Assembly: GCA_964428905.1 (NCBI GenBank)
Contig: CAYSAA010000256.1
Coordinates: forward strand, 1-5,356
DNA from: CAYSAA01 sp964428905
GTDB taxonomy: Bacteria; Atribacterota; Phoenicimicrobiia; Phoenicimicrobiales; Stramentimicrobiaceae
DNA length: 5,356 nt
Direction: 5' to 3'
In this document: in pieces, positions 1 through 5,356 of the stretch
Layout: every line of letters begins with the position of its first letter
How positions within the stretch are numbered: position 1 is the stretch's first letter
The notes under the pieces: model-generated
Told to the model about the DNA's origin: nothing
Database searches by the model: none
Seen by the model: the letters and a program-made list of their open reading frames with translations, nothing else
Made by a program: the position numbers and the translations under genes

Positions 1-1
1 A

Positions 2-628
2 CCATTCTTTATTTCAATCTGGGGAACCGGAGATATTCAATTCCAGGGGTCCTTTGCTGATGCTTTTCGCTTAGGTTATATTTTTTTAAATGATAAAAGA
101 AAAAGAAAAGTTGTATTCCTCAGCCATTGTTTTTTAAATATCAATACAAGATTTCCCGGCGGATGTGCTTACCCTGGAGCTACTACTCCCTTAATTCAAA
201 CCATTCTTGAATGCGGAGTGGGAATCATTCAGATGCCCTGTCCGGAATACCTCTGTCTAGGATTAGAAAAGTATGAATATGGTAAGATAGAGCCTGAAAA
301 ATTGAGAAAATGTTTTAGAAAAGAGGCAGAAAAAGTCGTTAAACAGATAAAAGATTACCTCGAATTTGAATTTGAGGTTTTAGGAATTATCGGCATGAAT
401 CCTAGTCCTTCTTGTGGCGTAGAGATTACCAAAGGTAAGGGAACGATGTTAGGTATCGATCGTGATACTTCTGAGAAAGAGGATTCTGGGGTTTTTATAG
501 AAGAATTAAAGAAATTGATGAAAAAAGAGAAAATTGAGAATGTTCCGGTTTTTGGTGTTCGTAGGATTTTACCAGGGGAGCGCGGGATTGAAGAGCGATT
601 AGAACAAATCAAAAATCGGTTGATTTAA
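2..628 (+). CDS. TudS-related (DUF523-like) putative desulfidase, 5' end not resolved
   Basis: The frame is open from base 2 to the TAA at 626-628, with no ATG, GTG or TTG before the GTG at 218. That GTG is internal, because family motifs lie upstream of it. Recognisable homology starts near base 110 (VVFLSHCFLN) and runs about 172 residues, which I recall as the usual length. Three cysteine motifs are visible: SHC (Cys codon 128-130), MPCPE (239-241) and NPSPSCG (413-415). They match the cysteines that hold the catalytic iron-sulfur cluster in TudS 2-thiouracil desulfurase and its relatives. The best match I recall is the clostridial 'CD3072 family' of TudS-related desulfidases. The expected role is cytoplasmic removal of sulfur from a thio compound; the substrate is unknown. 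The 36 codons before base 110 are not recognised and may not belong to the protein. An ATG at 90 in another frame would give a natural N-terminus (MIKEKEK) if one base were missing near 110. Family call is fairly sure, start is not. Confidence 0.75.
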   Translation, partial: PFFISIWGTGDIQFQGSFADAFRLGYIFLNDKRKRKVVFLSHCFLNINTRFPGGCAYPGATTPLIQTILECGVGIIQMPCPEYLCLGLEKYEYGKIEPEKLRKCFRKEAEKVVKQIKDYLEFEFEVLGIIGMNPSPSCGVEITKGKGTMLGIDRDTSEKEDSGVFIEELKKLMKKEKIENVPVFGVRRILPGERGIEERLEQIKNRLI

Positions 629-647
629 TTGTATAAATAGAGATATT
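620..647 (+). promoter_or_regulatory. Possible weak promoter before the SDR-flavoprotein pair
   Basis: TTGATT (620-625) and GATATT (642-647) are 16 bases apart, each matching 4 of 6 sigma-A consensus positions. The -35 overlaps the end of the desulfidase gene. The 71-base gap is very AT-rich, so such matches are expected by chance. Read-through from the desulfidase gene is equally possible, because I see no terminator between the genes. Confidence 0.2.
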
Positions 648-699
648 TCATTAAGTAGAATGAATAAAACTTATAAAATTCAGAAAAGGAAAGGCTGAT

Positions 700-1476
700 A
701 TGATTTCTAACAAAGTAGTGCTTATTACTGGTGGAACGAGAGGTATTGGTTTTGGAATTGCCAAGATAATGGCTGAAGAAGGTTGTGCTATAGCCATTAT
801 GTCTCGTTCCCCTGAAGAAAAGATATCCAATAATCTTGATAAATTAAAATCAATTGGTTCACCTGTATTATATTATTCTGGAGATCTAAATAGTGCTCAT
901 TCCAGAAAAACATTCTGTAATATGGTTTTAAAAAGATTTGACCGAGTTGATTTTTTGGTGAACAATGCTGGTGTAGCACCTAAAGAGAGAAAAGATATTC
1001 TTGAGATGACTGAAAATAGTTATGATTTTGTTATGGATATAAACTTGAAAGGAACATTTTTTTTAACTCAGTATGTAGCCAATATTATGATAAAGAAATT
1101 AAGAGAAGGGGTAAAGAATTGTCCAAAAATCATCAATATTTCATCTAATTCGGCTTATACTGCCTCAATAAATCGCGGTGAATATTGTATTTCAAAAGCA
1201 GGTATTAGTATGATAACTCGTTTATTTGCTGTTCGTTTAGCAGAATGGGGGATTAATGTTTATGAAATTAGACCCGGAATTATTGAAACAGATATGACCA
1301 GTGTGGTAAGAGATAAATATGAAAAAATGATTAAGGGAGGGTTAATACCCATTAGACGTTGGGGTTATCCTGAGGATGTTGCTAAAGCTGTTAGAGCGAT
1401 ATGCTCCGGTGATTTTGATTTTTCAACAGGCGAAATTATCAATATTGATGGTGGTTTCCATCTAAGGAGTTTATAG
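700..1476 (+). CDS. Short-chain dehydrogenase/reductase (FabG-like, 3-ketoacyl-ACP reductase type)
   Basis: This is a complete 258-residue classical SDR of normal length. It has the nucleotide-binding TGGTRGIG (10-17), NNAG (88-91), and the catalytic tetrad Asn115, Ser149, Tyr162 and Lys166 (YCISK). It also has RPG (191-193) and the C-terminal STGEIINIDGG. Arg in the glycine motif plus SR after the second beta strand (35-36) point to NADP(H). The stretch NRGEYCISKAG and the RPG..ETDMT segment closely resemble the subgroup annotated as 3-ketoacyl-ACP reductase (PRK12745). That label is generic, and these proteins often sit in carbohydrate gene clusters rather than fatty-acid ones. The start is set by AAGGAAAGG at 686-694, 5 bases before the ATG. 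The flavoprotein gene follows after 4 bases and its ribosome site lies inside this gene, so both are expected to serve one pathway, here by interconverting a ketone and an alcohol. Family is certain; substrate is unknown. Arginine codons are mostly AGA (9 of 16). Confidence 0.9.
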   Translation: MISNKVVLITGGTRGIGFGIAKIMAEEGCAIAIMSRSPEEKISNNLDKLKSIGSPVLYYSGDLNSAHSRKTFCNMVLKRFDRVDFLVNNAGVAPKERKDILEMTENSYDFVMDINLKGTFFLTQYVANIMIKKLREGVKNCPKIINISSNSAYTASINRGEYCISKAGISMITRLFAVRLAEWGINVYEIRPGIIETDMTSVVRDKYEKMIKGGLIPIRRWGYPEDVAKAVRAICSGDFDFSTGEIINIDGGFHLRSL

Positions 1477-1480
1477 AAAG

Positions 1481-3481
1481 ATGCAGGATAATTTTGTTAC
1501 AGTTTCAGGTTTCAAAATAAAAGTTATATCACTAAATACTGTAATTATTGGTTCAGGTGCAGCCGGTTTGAATGCTGCTGATCGCTTATTTTCTTTTGGT
1601 CAACCAGATATAGCCATCATTACGGAAGGCTTGAATCAAGGCACATCTCGTAATACTGGTTCTGATAAGCAGACTTATTATAAATTAAATTTATTTGGGG
1701 ATCAGCAAGATTCAGTTGAAGAAATAACAAAAACTCTTTTCCGGGGAGGTTGTATGGATGGAGATATTGCTCTGGTCGAAGCAGCTTTATCTCCCTGGTG
1801 TTTCCTGCATTTGGTTGATATCGGTGTTCCTTTTCCGCATAACCAATATGGTGAATTTATCGGATATAAGACAGACTATGACCCACGCCAACGGGCGACT
1901 TCAGCTGGGCCCCTGACTTCAAGATTAATGACCGAAAAACTAGAAAGGCAAGTACTCGATAAAGGAATCAAGATTTATGATGGCTATCAGGTTATTGCAA
2001 TTCTTACCGATACAAAGAAGACCCGAATTATTGGTTGTATGGCTTTGAATTTGGAAGAGTTAGGAAATCTGGACCAATGTTTGGTTCTATTTAATTGTCA
2101 AAATATCATCTATGCTGTTGGTGGGCCGGCGGGTATTTACATGAGTTCAGTTTATCCGAAAAGTCAAAATGGCGCAACAGGTATTGCCCTGGAAGCAGGA
2201 GCAATGGGTAAGAATCTAACAGAATCCCAGTATGGTATTGCCTCCATAAAATTTCGCTGGAATCTTTCAGGTAGTTATCAACAGGTTTTACCTCGCTATC
2301 TTTCTACTGACCAACAGGGAAAAGACGAAAAAGAATTTTTAGACCCATATTTTAGCTCTACTGGTAAGATGCTTGATGCCATTTTTTTAAAAGGATATCA
2401 ATGGCCATTTGATACAGGGAAAATAAAAAATGATGGCTCTTCATTAATTGACCTTTTAGTTTATCATGAGATGATGGTCAAAGGACGAAGAGTATGGCTT
2501 GACTATCAACATAACCCTTCAAAAGCAGAAAAAGAAACAGGAACGACAGATTTTAATTTATTAAGTAATGAAGCATATCAATATTTAAAAAAGTCCGGAA
2601 CATTACTGGGAAGTCCAATTGAACGTTTGGGGGTAATGAATCAACCCGCAATTGATTTATATCGTAACCATGGAATTGATTTATCAAAGGAATATTTAGA
2701 GATAGCAGTCTGTGCGCAACATAATAATGGTGGATTACAGGGGAATATTTGGTGGGAGAGTAATCTAAAACATTTTTTTCCGGTCGGGGAGGTCAATGGC
2801 AGCCATGGAGTTCATCGTCCTGGAGGCACAGCCCTTAATGCTGGTCAGGTTGGCAGTTTAAGGGCAGCTCAGTTTATTGCTAACTGTTATCGTGATGATC
2901 CTTTAAATGTAAGTGATTTTTTATCCCAGTCAATGAAACAAGTTAATATTAGAATAGATATAATACAAAAAATATTAGCCAATATTAGCAAAAAGACTAA
3001 TGTTATTTCTTTTCGAAATAAAGCCAGAGAATTGATGAGCCAATATGGTGCTCATATCCGGTCATTAACAAGTATCAAAAAAGCAGTAGAAGAAATAAGA
3101 AGGAATTTAGAAATGTTCCCGGAAAATATGGCCATCAATTCTGTACAAGAACTTAGTTTGGTATTCAAGAATTATGATATGATAATTACCCAATTTTGTT
3201 ATTTAAGTTCTATTATGGATTATTTAGAGAATGGTGGTCAGAGTCGTGGTTCTTATTTGGTCTACAACAAAAATGGTCAATTACCTAGCAGTAATTTGCC
3301 AGAAATGTTTCGTTTTCAACTTGATAAAGGGAAATTAAAGGATTATATACAAAGGTTGCATTACCAAGAAGGCCGATGCTGTTTTTACTGGGATAAAGTC
3401 AAACAGATTCCACAAAGACAAGATTGGTTTGAACGTGTATGGAAAGATTATAGGGAAGACAAAATAATAAAAGCAGAATAA
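1481..3481 (+). CDS. FAD-dependent oxidoreductase, fumarate reductase/succinate dehydrogenase flavoprotein superfamily
   Basis: This 666-residue protein is complete. The N-terminal FAD dinucleotide motif is VIIGSGAAGLNAADRL (21-36), and a second FAD contact is YAVGGPAGIY (211-220). QNGATGIALEAGA (229-241) is typical of the family. AQHNNGG (His414) occupies the place of the HYTMGG histidine, and GEVNGSHGVHRPGGTALN (436-453, Arg446) that of the NRLGG arginine. QSRGSY (587-592) marks the C-terminal helical domain of the succinate dehydrogenase type. The HPT segment that binds dicarboxylate in fumarate reductase is not seen: the region 245-275 reads differently. A simple fumarate or succinate role is therefore unlikely, and oxidation or reduction of another small molecule is inferred. 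No Tat signal, heme site or membrane segment is present, and no iron-sulfur or anchor subunit gene lies nearby, so the electron partner is unknown. AAGGAG at 1464-1469, inside the preceding gene, supports this ATG and tight coupling to the SDR. Confidence 0.85.
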   Translation: MQDNFVTVSGFKIKVISLNTVIIGSGAAGLNAADRLFSFGQPDIAIITEGLNQGTSRNTGSDKQTYYKLNLFGDQQDSVEEITKTLFRGGCMDGDIALVEAALSPWCFLHLVDIGVPFPHNQYGEFIGYKTDYDPRQRATSAGPLTSRLMTEKLERQVLDKGIKIYDGYQVIAILTDTKKTRIIGCMALNLEELGNLDQCLVLFNCQNIIYAVGGPAGIYMSSVYPKSQNGATGIALEAGAMGKNLTESQYGIASIKFRWNLSGSYQQVLPRYLSTDQQGKDEKEFLDPYFSSTGKMLDAIFLKGYQWPFDTGKIKNDGSSLIDLLVYHEMMVKGRRVWLDYQHNPSKAEKETGTTDFNLLSNEAYQYLKKSGTLLGSPIERLGVMNQPAIDLYRNHGIDLSKEYLEIAVCAQHNNGGLQGNIWWESNLKHFFPVGEVNGSHGVHRPGGTALNAGQVGSLRAAQFIANCYRDDPLNVSDFLSQSMKQVNIRIDIIQKILANISKKTNVISFRNKARELMSQYGAHIRSLTSIKKAVEEIRRNLEMFPENMAINSVQELSLVFKNYDMIITQFCYLSSIMDYLENGGQSRGSYLVYNKNGQLPSSNLPEMFRFQLDKGKLKDYIQRLHYQEGRCCFYWDKVKQIPQRQDWFERVWKDYREDKIIKAE

Positions 3482-3589
3482 ATAATGGCTTTACCAAATT
3501 GTTTCTTCCAGAGTTTCTCACTATATTGTCTTTTCGTCTTCTAACCTGATATTTTTGATCCTTTAATTTTATCTGGGGGGATTAGTAAT

Positions 3590-3643
3590 ATGAACAAGGT
3601 AGTGGAGAATTTTTCGAGTTACAGAGGCAATTCGCGTTTTTGA
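3590..3643 (+). CDS. Possible 17-residue leader peptide or gene remnant
   Basis: An ATG at 3590 opens a 17-codon frame (MNKVVENFSSYRGNSRF) that ends with TGA at 3641-3643. A GGGGGG run at 3575-3580 lies 9 bases upstream and could serve as a ribosome site, though it is not a good Shine-Dalgarno match. The stop codon lies within the TTGACA -35 box of the next promoter. I do not recognise the peptide. It may be a short leader, the stump of a gene lost at the boundary, or chance; no evidence separates these. Confidence 0.2.
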   Translation: MNKVVENFSSYRGNSRF

Positions 3644-3668
3644 CACTGGACTTAGGCGATGCTATACT
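3640..3668 (+). promoter_or_regulatory. Near-consensus sigma-A promoter for the dehydrogenase operon
   Basis: The -35 box TTGACA (3640-3645) matches 6 of 6 and the -10 box TATACT (3663-3668) 5 of 6, with the ideal 17-base spacer. Transcription would start near 3675, giving a 5' leader of about 70 bases before the ATG at 3745. It is the strongest promoter match I find in the window and points at the zinc dehydrogenase-SDR pair. The long upstream reading of the dehydrogenase frame would begin on the TTG of this -35 box, which argues against that start. Confidence 0.75.
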
Positions 3669-3704
3669 TTTGGTAAAATATAGACCTTTTTATAAGGATT
3701 TGGG

Positions 3705-3724
3705 GGAGTGGGAATTCCAACTCC
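3705..3724. promoter_or_regulatory. 20-bp palindrome, candidate operator in the 5' leader
   Basis: GGAGTGGGAATTCCAACTCC is a dyad centred between 3714 and 3715, with 9 of 10 positions symmetrical; the only break is G3710 against A3719. It lies about 30-50 bases after the predicted transcription start and 20 bases before the dehydrogenase ATG. Perfect symmetry through the AATTCC centre without a spacer suits a dimeric repressor such as a LacI- or GntR-family protein acting as a roadblock. No regulator gene is in the window. As RNA it could also fold into a short hairpin with an AAUU loop, but no T-run follows, so it is not a terminator. Confidence 0.5.
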
Positions 3725-3744
3725 TTGCAAGAAAGTATAGTAAC

Positions 3745-4776
3745 ATGAAAGCATTGATACTAAAAGAATATTATCAGTTTTCCATAGAAGATGTTCCTAC
3801 TCCAACACCTGGGCCTACAGATGTTCTGGTCAGGATCAAAAGCACAGCAATTTGCGGAAGTGATGTTCACGGCTATGATGGTACAAGTGGTCGCCGCATC
3901 CCGCCTATTATCATGGGCCATGAAGCAGCAGGTCAAATTGAGAAAGTCGGTGCGGAAGTGACTCCATGGCACACCGGTGACCGGGTTACCTTTGATTCCA
4001 CAATCTTTCCGCTTGATGACTGGTACACCCGTCGAGGCTGGTATAATCTGAGCAATAACAGAAAAGTGCTGGGCGTATCCTGTGAGGAGTACCGACAAAA
4101 CGGAACCTTTGCCGAATATACAGTAGTCCCGCAGCATATACTGTATCGACTTCCGGATTCACTTTCCTATGATCATGCTGCTATTACAGAGCCCTTAGCC
4201 GTCGCCCTGCATGGAGTGTCCCTGACTCCCATTGCAATTGGGGATACGGTTGCGGTCATTGGTGCAGGTACCATCGGGCTATTGATCCTTGCTTCGCTCA
4301 AACAGCGGGGTTGTGCCAATATTGTAGTGTCCGACACTTCAGATGAACGGCTGGAAATAGCAAGAAAAATGGGAGCAACGCATACCATTAACCCAGAGCA
4401 TGATTCACTTTCACAAATATGTACCGAGCTTACCGATGGAAGGGGAGCTGATTCCATCCTTGAAGCGGTAGGATTGGAAGTTACCATTAATGACGCCATT
4501 GCATCTTTGCGACGTGGCGGGACGCTTATCCTGGTGGGGAATATTTCCAAGCAAGTTTCTGTGCCACTGCAAAGAATTGTAGCCGGGCAGATCCGCTTAC
4601 AGGGCAGCTGTGCAATCCGCGAGGAATTCCCGACTGCATTGCAACTACTTGAAGCCGGTAAAATACCGACTGAACTGATTATTTCTAAGACAGCATTCCT
4701 TGAGCAGGCACCAGAAATCTTTAAACGACTGCATGCAGGTGATCCAAAATTGTTAAAGGTAATCCTGCATCCTTAA
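3745..4776 (+). CDS. Zinc-dependent medium-chain dehydrogenase (polyol/alcohol dehydrogenase family)
   Basis: This 343-residue MDR-family protein has normal length from this ATG. The N-terminal GroES-like domain has the catalytic zinc ligands Cys37 (in AICGSD), His59-Glu60 (in MGHEAAG) and Glu149 (in TEP). The Rossmann domain has GAGTIGLL (173-180). Asp197 at the end of its second beta strand favours NAD(H). The protein resembles sorbitol, threonine and galactitol-1-phosphate dehydrogenases, so NAD-linked oxidation of a secondary alcohol on a polyol or sugar acid is the likely reaction; the exact substrate is not readable. The structural-zinc lobe is unusual: the four expected cysteines at 89, 92, 95 and 103 are Pro, Asp, Thr and Ser, so only the catalytic zinc is expected. 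An in-frame TTG at 3640 would add 35 residues but overlaps the promoter. The ribosome site here is weak (GAAAG at 3731-3735). Arginine codons are mostly CGN (14 of 19), unlike the left block. It is followed 10 bases later by an SDR gene. Confidence 0.88.
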   Translation: MKALILKEYYQFSIEDVPTPTPGPTDVLVRIKSTAICGSDVHGYDGTSGRRIPPIIMGHEAAGQIEKVGAEVTPWHTGDRVTFDSTIFPLDDWYTRRGWYNLSNNRKVLGVSCEEYRQNGTFAEYTVVPQHILYRLPDSLSYDHAAITEPLAVALHGVSLTPIAIGDTVAVIGAGTIGLLILASLKQRGCANIVVSDTSDERLEIARKMGATHTINPEHDSLSQICTELTDGRGADSILEAVGLEVTINDAIASLRRGGTLILVGNISKQVSVPLQRIVAGQIRLQGSCAIREEFPTALQLLEAGKIPTELIISKTAFLEQAPEIFKRLHAGDPKLLKVILHP

Positions 4777-4781
4777 GGAGG
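4776..4781 (+). promoter_or_regulatory. Strong ribosome binding site overlapping the upstream stop codon
   Basis: AGGAGG is a full Shine-Dalgarno match 5 bases before the ATG at 4787, and its first A is the last base of the dehydrogenase TAA. It fixes the start of the second SDR and implies translational coupling between the two genes. It is clearly stronger than the site in front of the first gene of the pair. Confidence 0.8.
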
Positions 4782-4786
4782 GTCAA

Positions 4787-5356
4787 ATGTCTCTTACTCT
4801 GTTTGATCTTAAAGGTAAGACCGCCATTGTAACCGGAAGTAGCAGAGGTCTTGGCAAGTACATGGCCATTGCCTTAGCCAAGGCAGGGGCACGGATTATT
4901 TTGACATCTAGGAATAAAGAAAATTGCGACACAAGTATCAAAGCCATCCATGATGCTGGTTCCCAAGCAGAGGCATTCTCGCTGGATGTTCGCAGCGAGC
5001 AGAGCATCAATGAATTTTCAAACAATATCAGAATGTGCTATGAGACAATCGATATTCTTGTAAACAATGCTGGCTGTAATATCCGCAAACTGGTTACCGA
5101 TGTAACCTGGGATGACTGGGATACTGTGGTCAATACCAATCTTCGAGGCCCCTTTTTTGTTTCCAAAGCGATCGTCCCGATCATGATTGAGCATAAATAT
5201 GGCCGCATTATTAATATCGGATCGGTTACAGCAGTATTTGGCTATTCAGGGGTTGTCCCTTACTGTGCCAGTCGTGGAGGGGTACTTCAGATGACCAAAG
5301 CGATGGCTGATGAATTTGGTAGTAGAGGGATAACAGTAAACTGTCTGGCACCCGGA
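4787..5356 (+). CDS. Short-chain dehydrogenase, gluconate 5-dehydrogenase-like, 3' end outside window
   Basis: The first 190 codons of a classical SDR (usually about 250-260 residues) are present; the frame is open at the window end. TGSSRGLG (16-23), the acidic LDV (66-68), NNAG (93-96), Asn118 and Ser146 are all in place, as is VNCLAPG (184-190). The catalytic motif reads YCASR: Tyr159 is followed by Arg163 (CGT, 5273-5275) where most SDRs have Lys. I recall 'Y.ASRGG' from a clade of gluconate 5-dehydrogenase-like proteins, so the protein may well be active. Arg in the glycine motif and SR after the second beta strand (41-42) suggest NADP(H). N-terminal FDLKGKTAIVTG is typical of gluconate 5-dehydrogenase and 2-deoxy-D-gluconate 3-dehydrogenase relatives. 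Paired with the zinc dehydrogenase, it suggests oxidation at one carbon and reduction at another of the same sugar acid or polyol. Family certain, substrate inferred. Confidence 0.88.
   Translation, partial: MSLTLFDLKGKTAIVTGSSRGLGKYMAIALAKAGARIILTSRNKENCDTSIKAIHDAGSQAEAFSLDVRSEQSINEFSNNIRMCYETIDILVNNAGCNIRKLVTDVTWDDWDTVVNTNLRGPFFVSKAIVPIMIEHKYGRIINIGSVTAVFGYSGVVPYCASRGGVLQMTKAMADEFGSRGITVNCLAPG

Larger units (their letters stand above)
3482..3744 (+). other. Intergenic stretch separating two gene blocks
   Basis: No gene longer than a 17-codon ORF can be supported in these 263 bases. The first part (3482-3570) is AT-rich like the upstream genes and has no hairpin followed by a T-run, so no intrinsic terminator is evident after the flavoprotein gene. 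A weak promoter-like pair, TTGTCT (3526-3531) and TATTTT (3550-3555) with an upstream TG, could read toward the small ORF. The second part holds a strong sigma-A promoter and a palindrome, listed separately. GC content and codon style change across this stretch. Confidence 0.7.

Noticed and set aside
54..82. TTGCTG, 17 bases, TATATT as a promoter for the desulfidase gene
   Set aside because: The -35 match is poor (3 of 6), and transcription would start about on the ATG at 90, leaving no leader or ribosome site.
607..625. AAATCA...TGATTT hairpin as a terminator of the desulfidase gene
   Set aside because: The stem is only six AT-rich pairs inside the coding end and no T-run follows.
218..628. 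GTG at 218 as the start of the desulfidase gene
   Set aside because: The SHC motif and the GGCAYPG segment, both typical of the family, lie in the same open frame upstream, so this start would remove an essential cysteine.
355..979. Reverse-strand frames at 355-612 and 797-979
   Set aside because: Both are antisense to well-supported genes and have low-complexity or unrecognisable translations.
2650..2684. Direct repeat AATTGATTTAT, two copies 24 bases apart
   Set aside because: It encodes two similar IDL peptide segments in AT-rich coding sequence, with no other sign of a mobile or regulatory element.
2971..2990. Tandem AATATTAGC(C/A) repeat
   Set aside because: It is two imperfect copies within coding sequence (ILANIS), as expected by chance in AT-rich DNA.
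3640..3744. TTG start giving a 378-residue zinc dehydrogenase
   Set aside because: The extra 35 residues are not family-like, the TTG is part of the -35 box, and MKALILKEY at 3745 is the normal family N-terminus.
3760..4550. Two 125-residue reverse-strand frames (3760-4137 and 4173-4550)
   Set aside because: They lie antisense within a clear zinc dehydrogenase gene, and their translations look like no known family.
4783..5025. 80-residue reverse-strand frame
   Set aside because: It is the antisense shadow of the second SDR, whose motifs are unmistakable.

Overview
The window looks like a bacterial chromosome segment from a low-GC, probably anaerobic organism. A Clostridia-type Bacillota is the best guess, because the desulfidase-like protein at the left end resembles clostridial proteins and the genes use purine-rich Shine-Dalgarno sites such as AAGGAG and AGGAGG. 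This lineage call is inference only. All five recognisable genes lie on the + strand. They encode soluble, apparently cytoplasmic proteins with no signal peptide or membrane segment that I can see. I find no RNA genes, insertion sequences, CRISPR arrays or convincing intrinsic terminators.

Left block (2-3481), AT-rich. It starts with a 5'-incomplete gene for a TudS-related (DUF523-like) putative desulfidase. After a 71-base gap comes a complete short-chain dehydrogenase/reductase (SDR) of the FabG-like type. Four bases further on is a 666-residue FAD flavoprotein of the succinate dehydrogenase/fumarate reductase/aspartate oxidase superfamily. The ribosome site of the flavoprotein gene lies inside the SDR gene, so the two are almost certainly co-translated. 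They probably act on successive steps of one pathway whose substrate cannot be read from the sequence.

Junction (3482-3744). This 263-base non-coding stretch separates the two blocks. It holds a doubtful 17-codon ORF, a near-consensus sigma-A promoter (TTGACA, 17 bases, TATACT) and a 20-bp near-perfect palindrome in the predicted 5' leader, which is a good operator candidate. GC content and arginine codon choice change across this stretch.

Right block (3745-5356), higher GC. A medium-chain zinc alcohol/polyol dehydrogenase that lacks all four structural-zinc cysteines is followed 10 bases later by a second SDR, cut off by the window end. That SDR resembles gluconate 5-dehydrogenase and has Arg in place of the catalytic Lys. 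Together they look like an inducible operon for catabolism of a sugar alcohol or sugar acid. The MDR probably uses NAD and the SDR NADP, judged from the residues after the second beta strand.

I see no clear evidence of a wholly new system. The observations most worth following are the regulated promoter/palindrome module at a compositional boundary, the two unusual active-site or metal-site substitutions, the SDR-flavoprotein pair, and the disturbed 5' end of the desulfidase gene.
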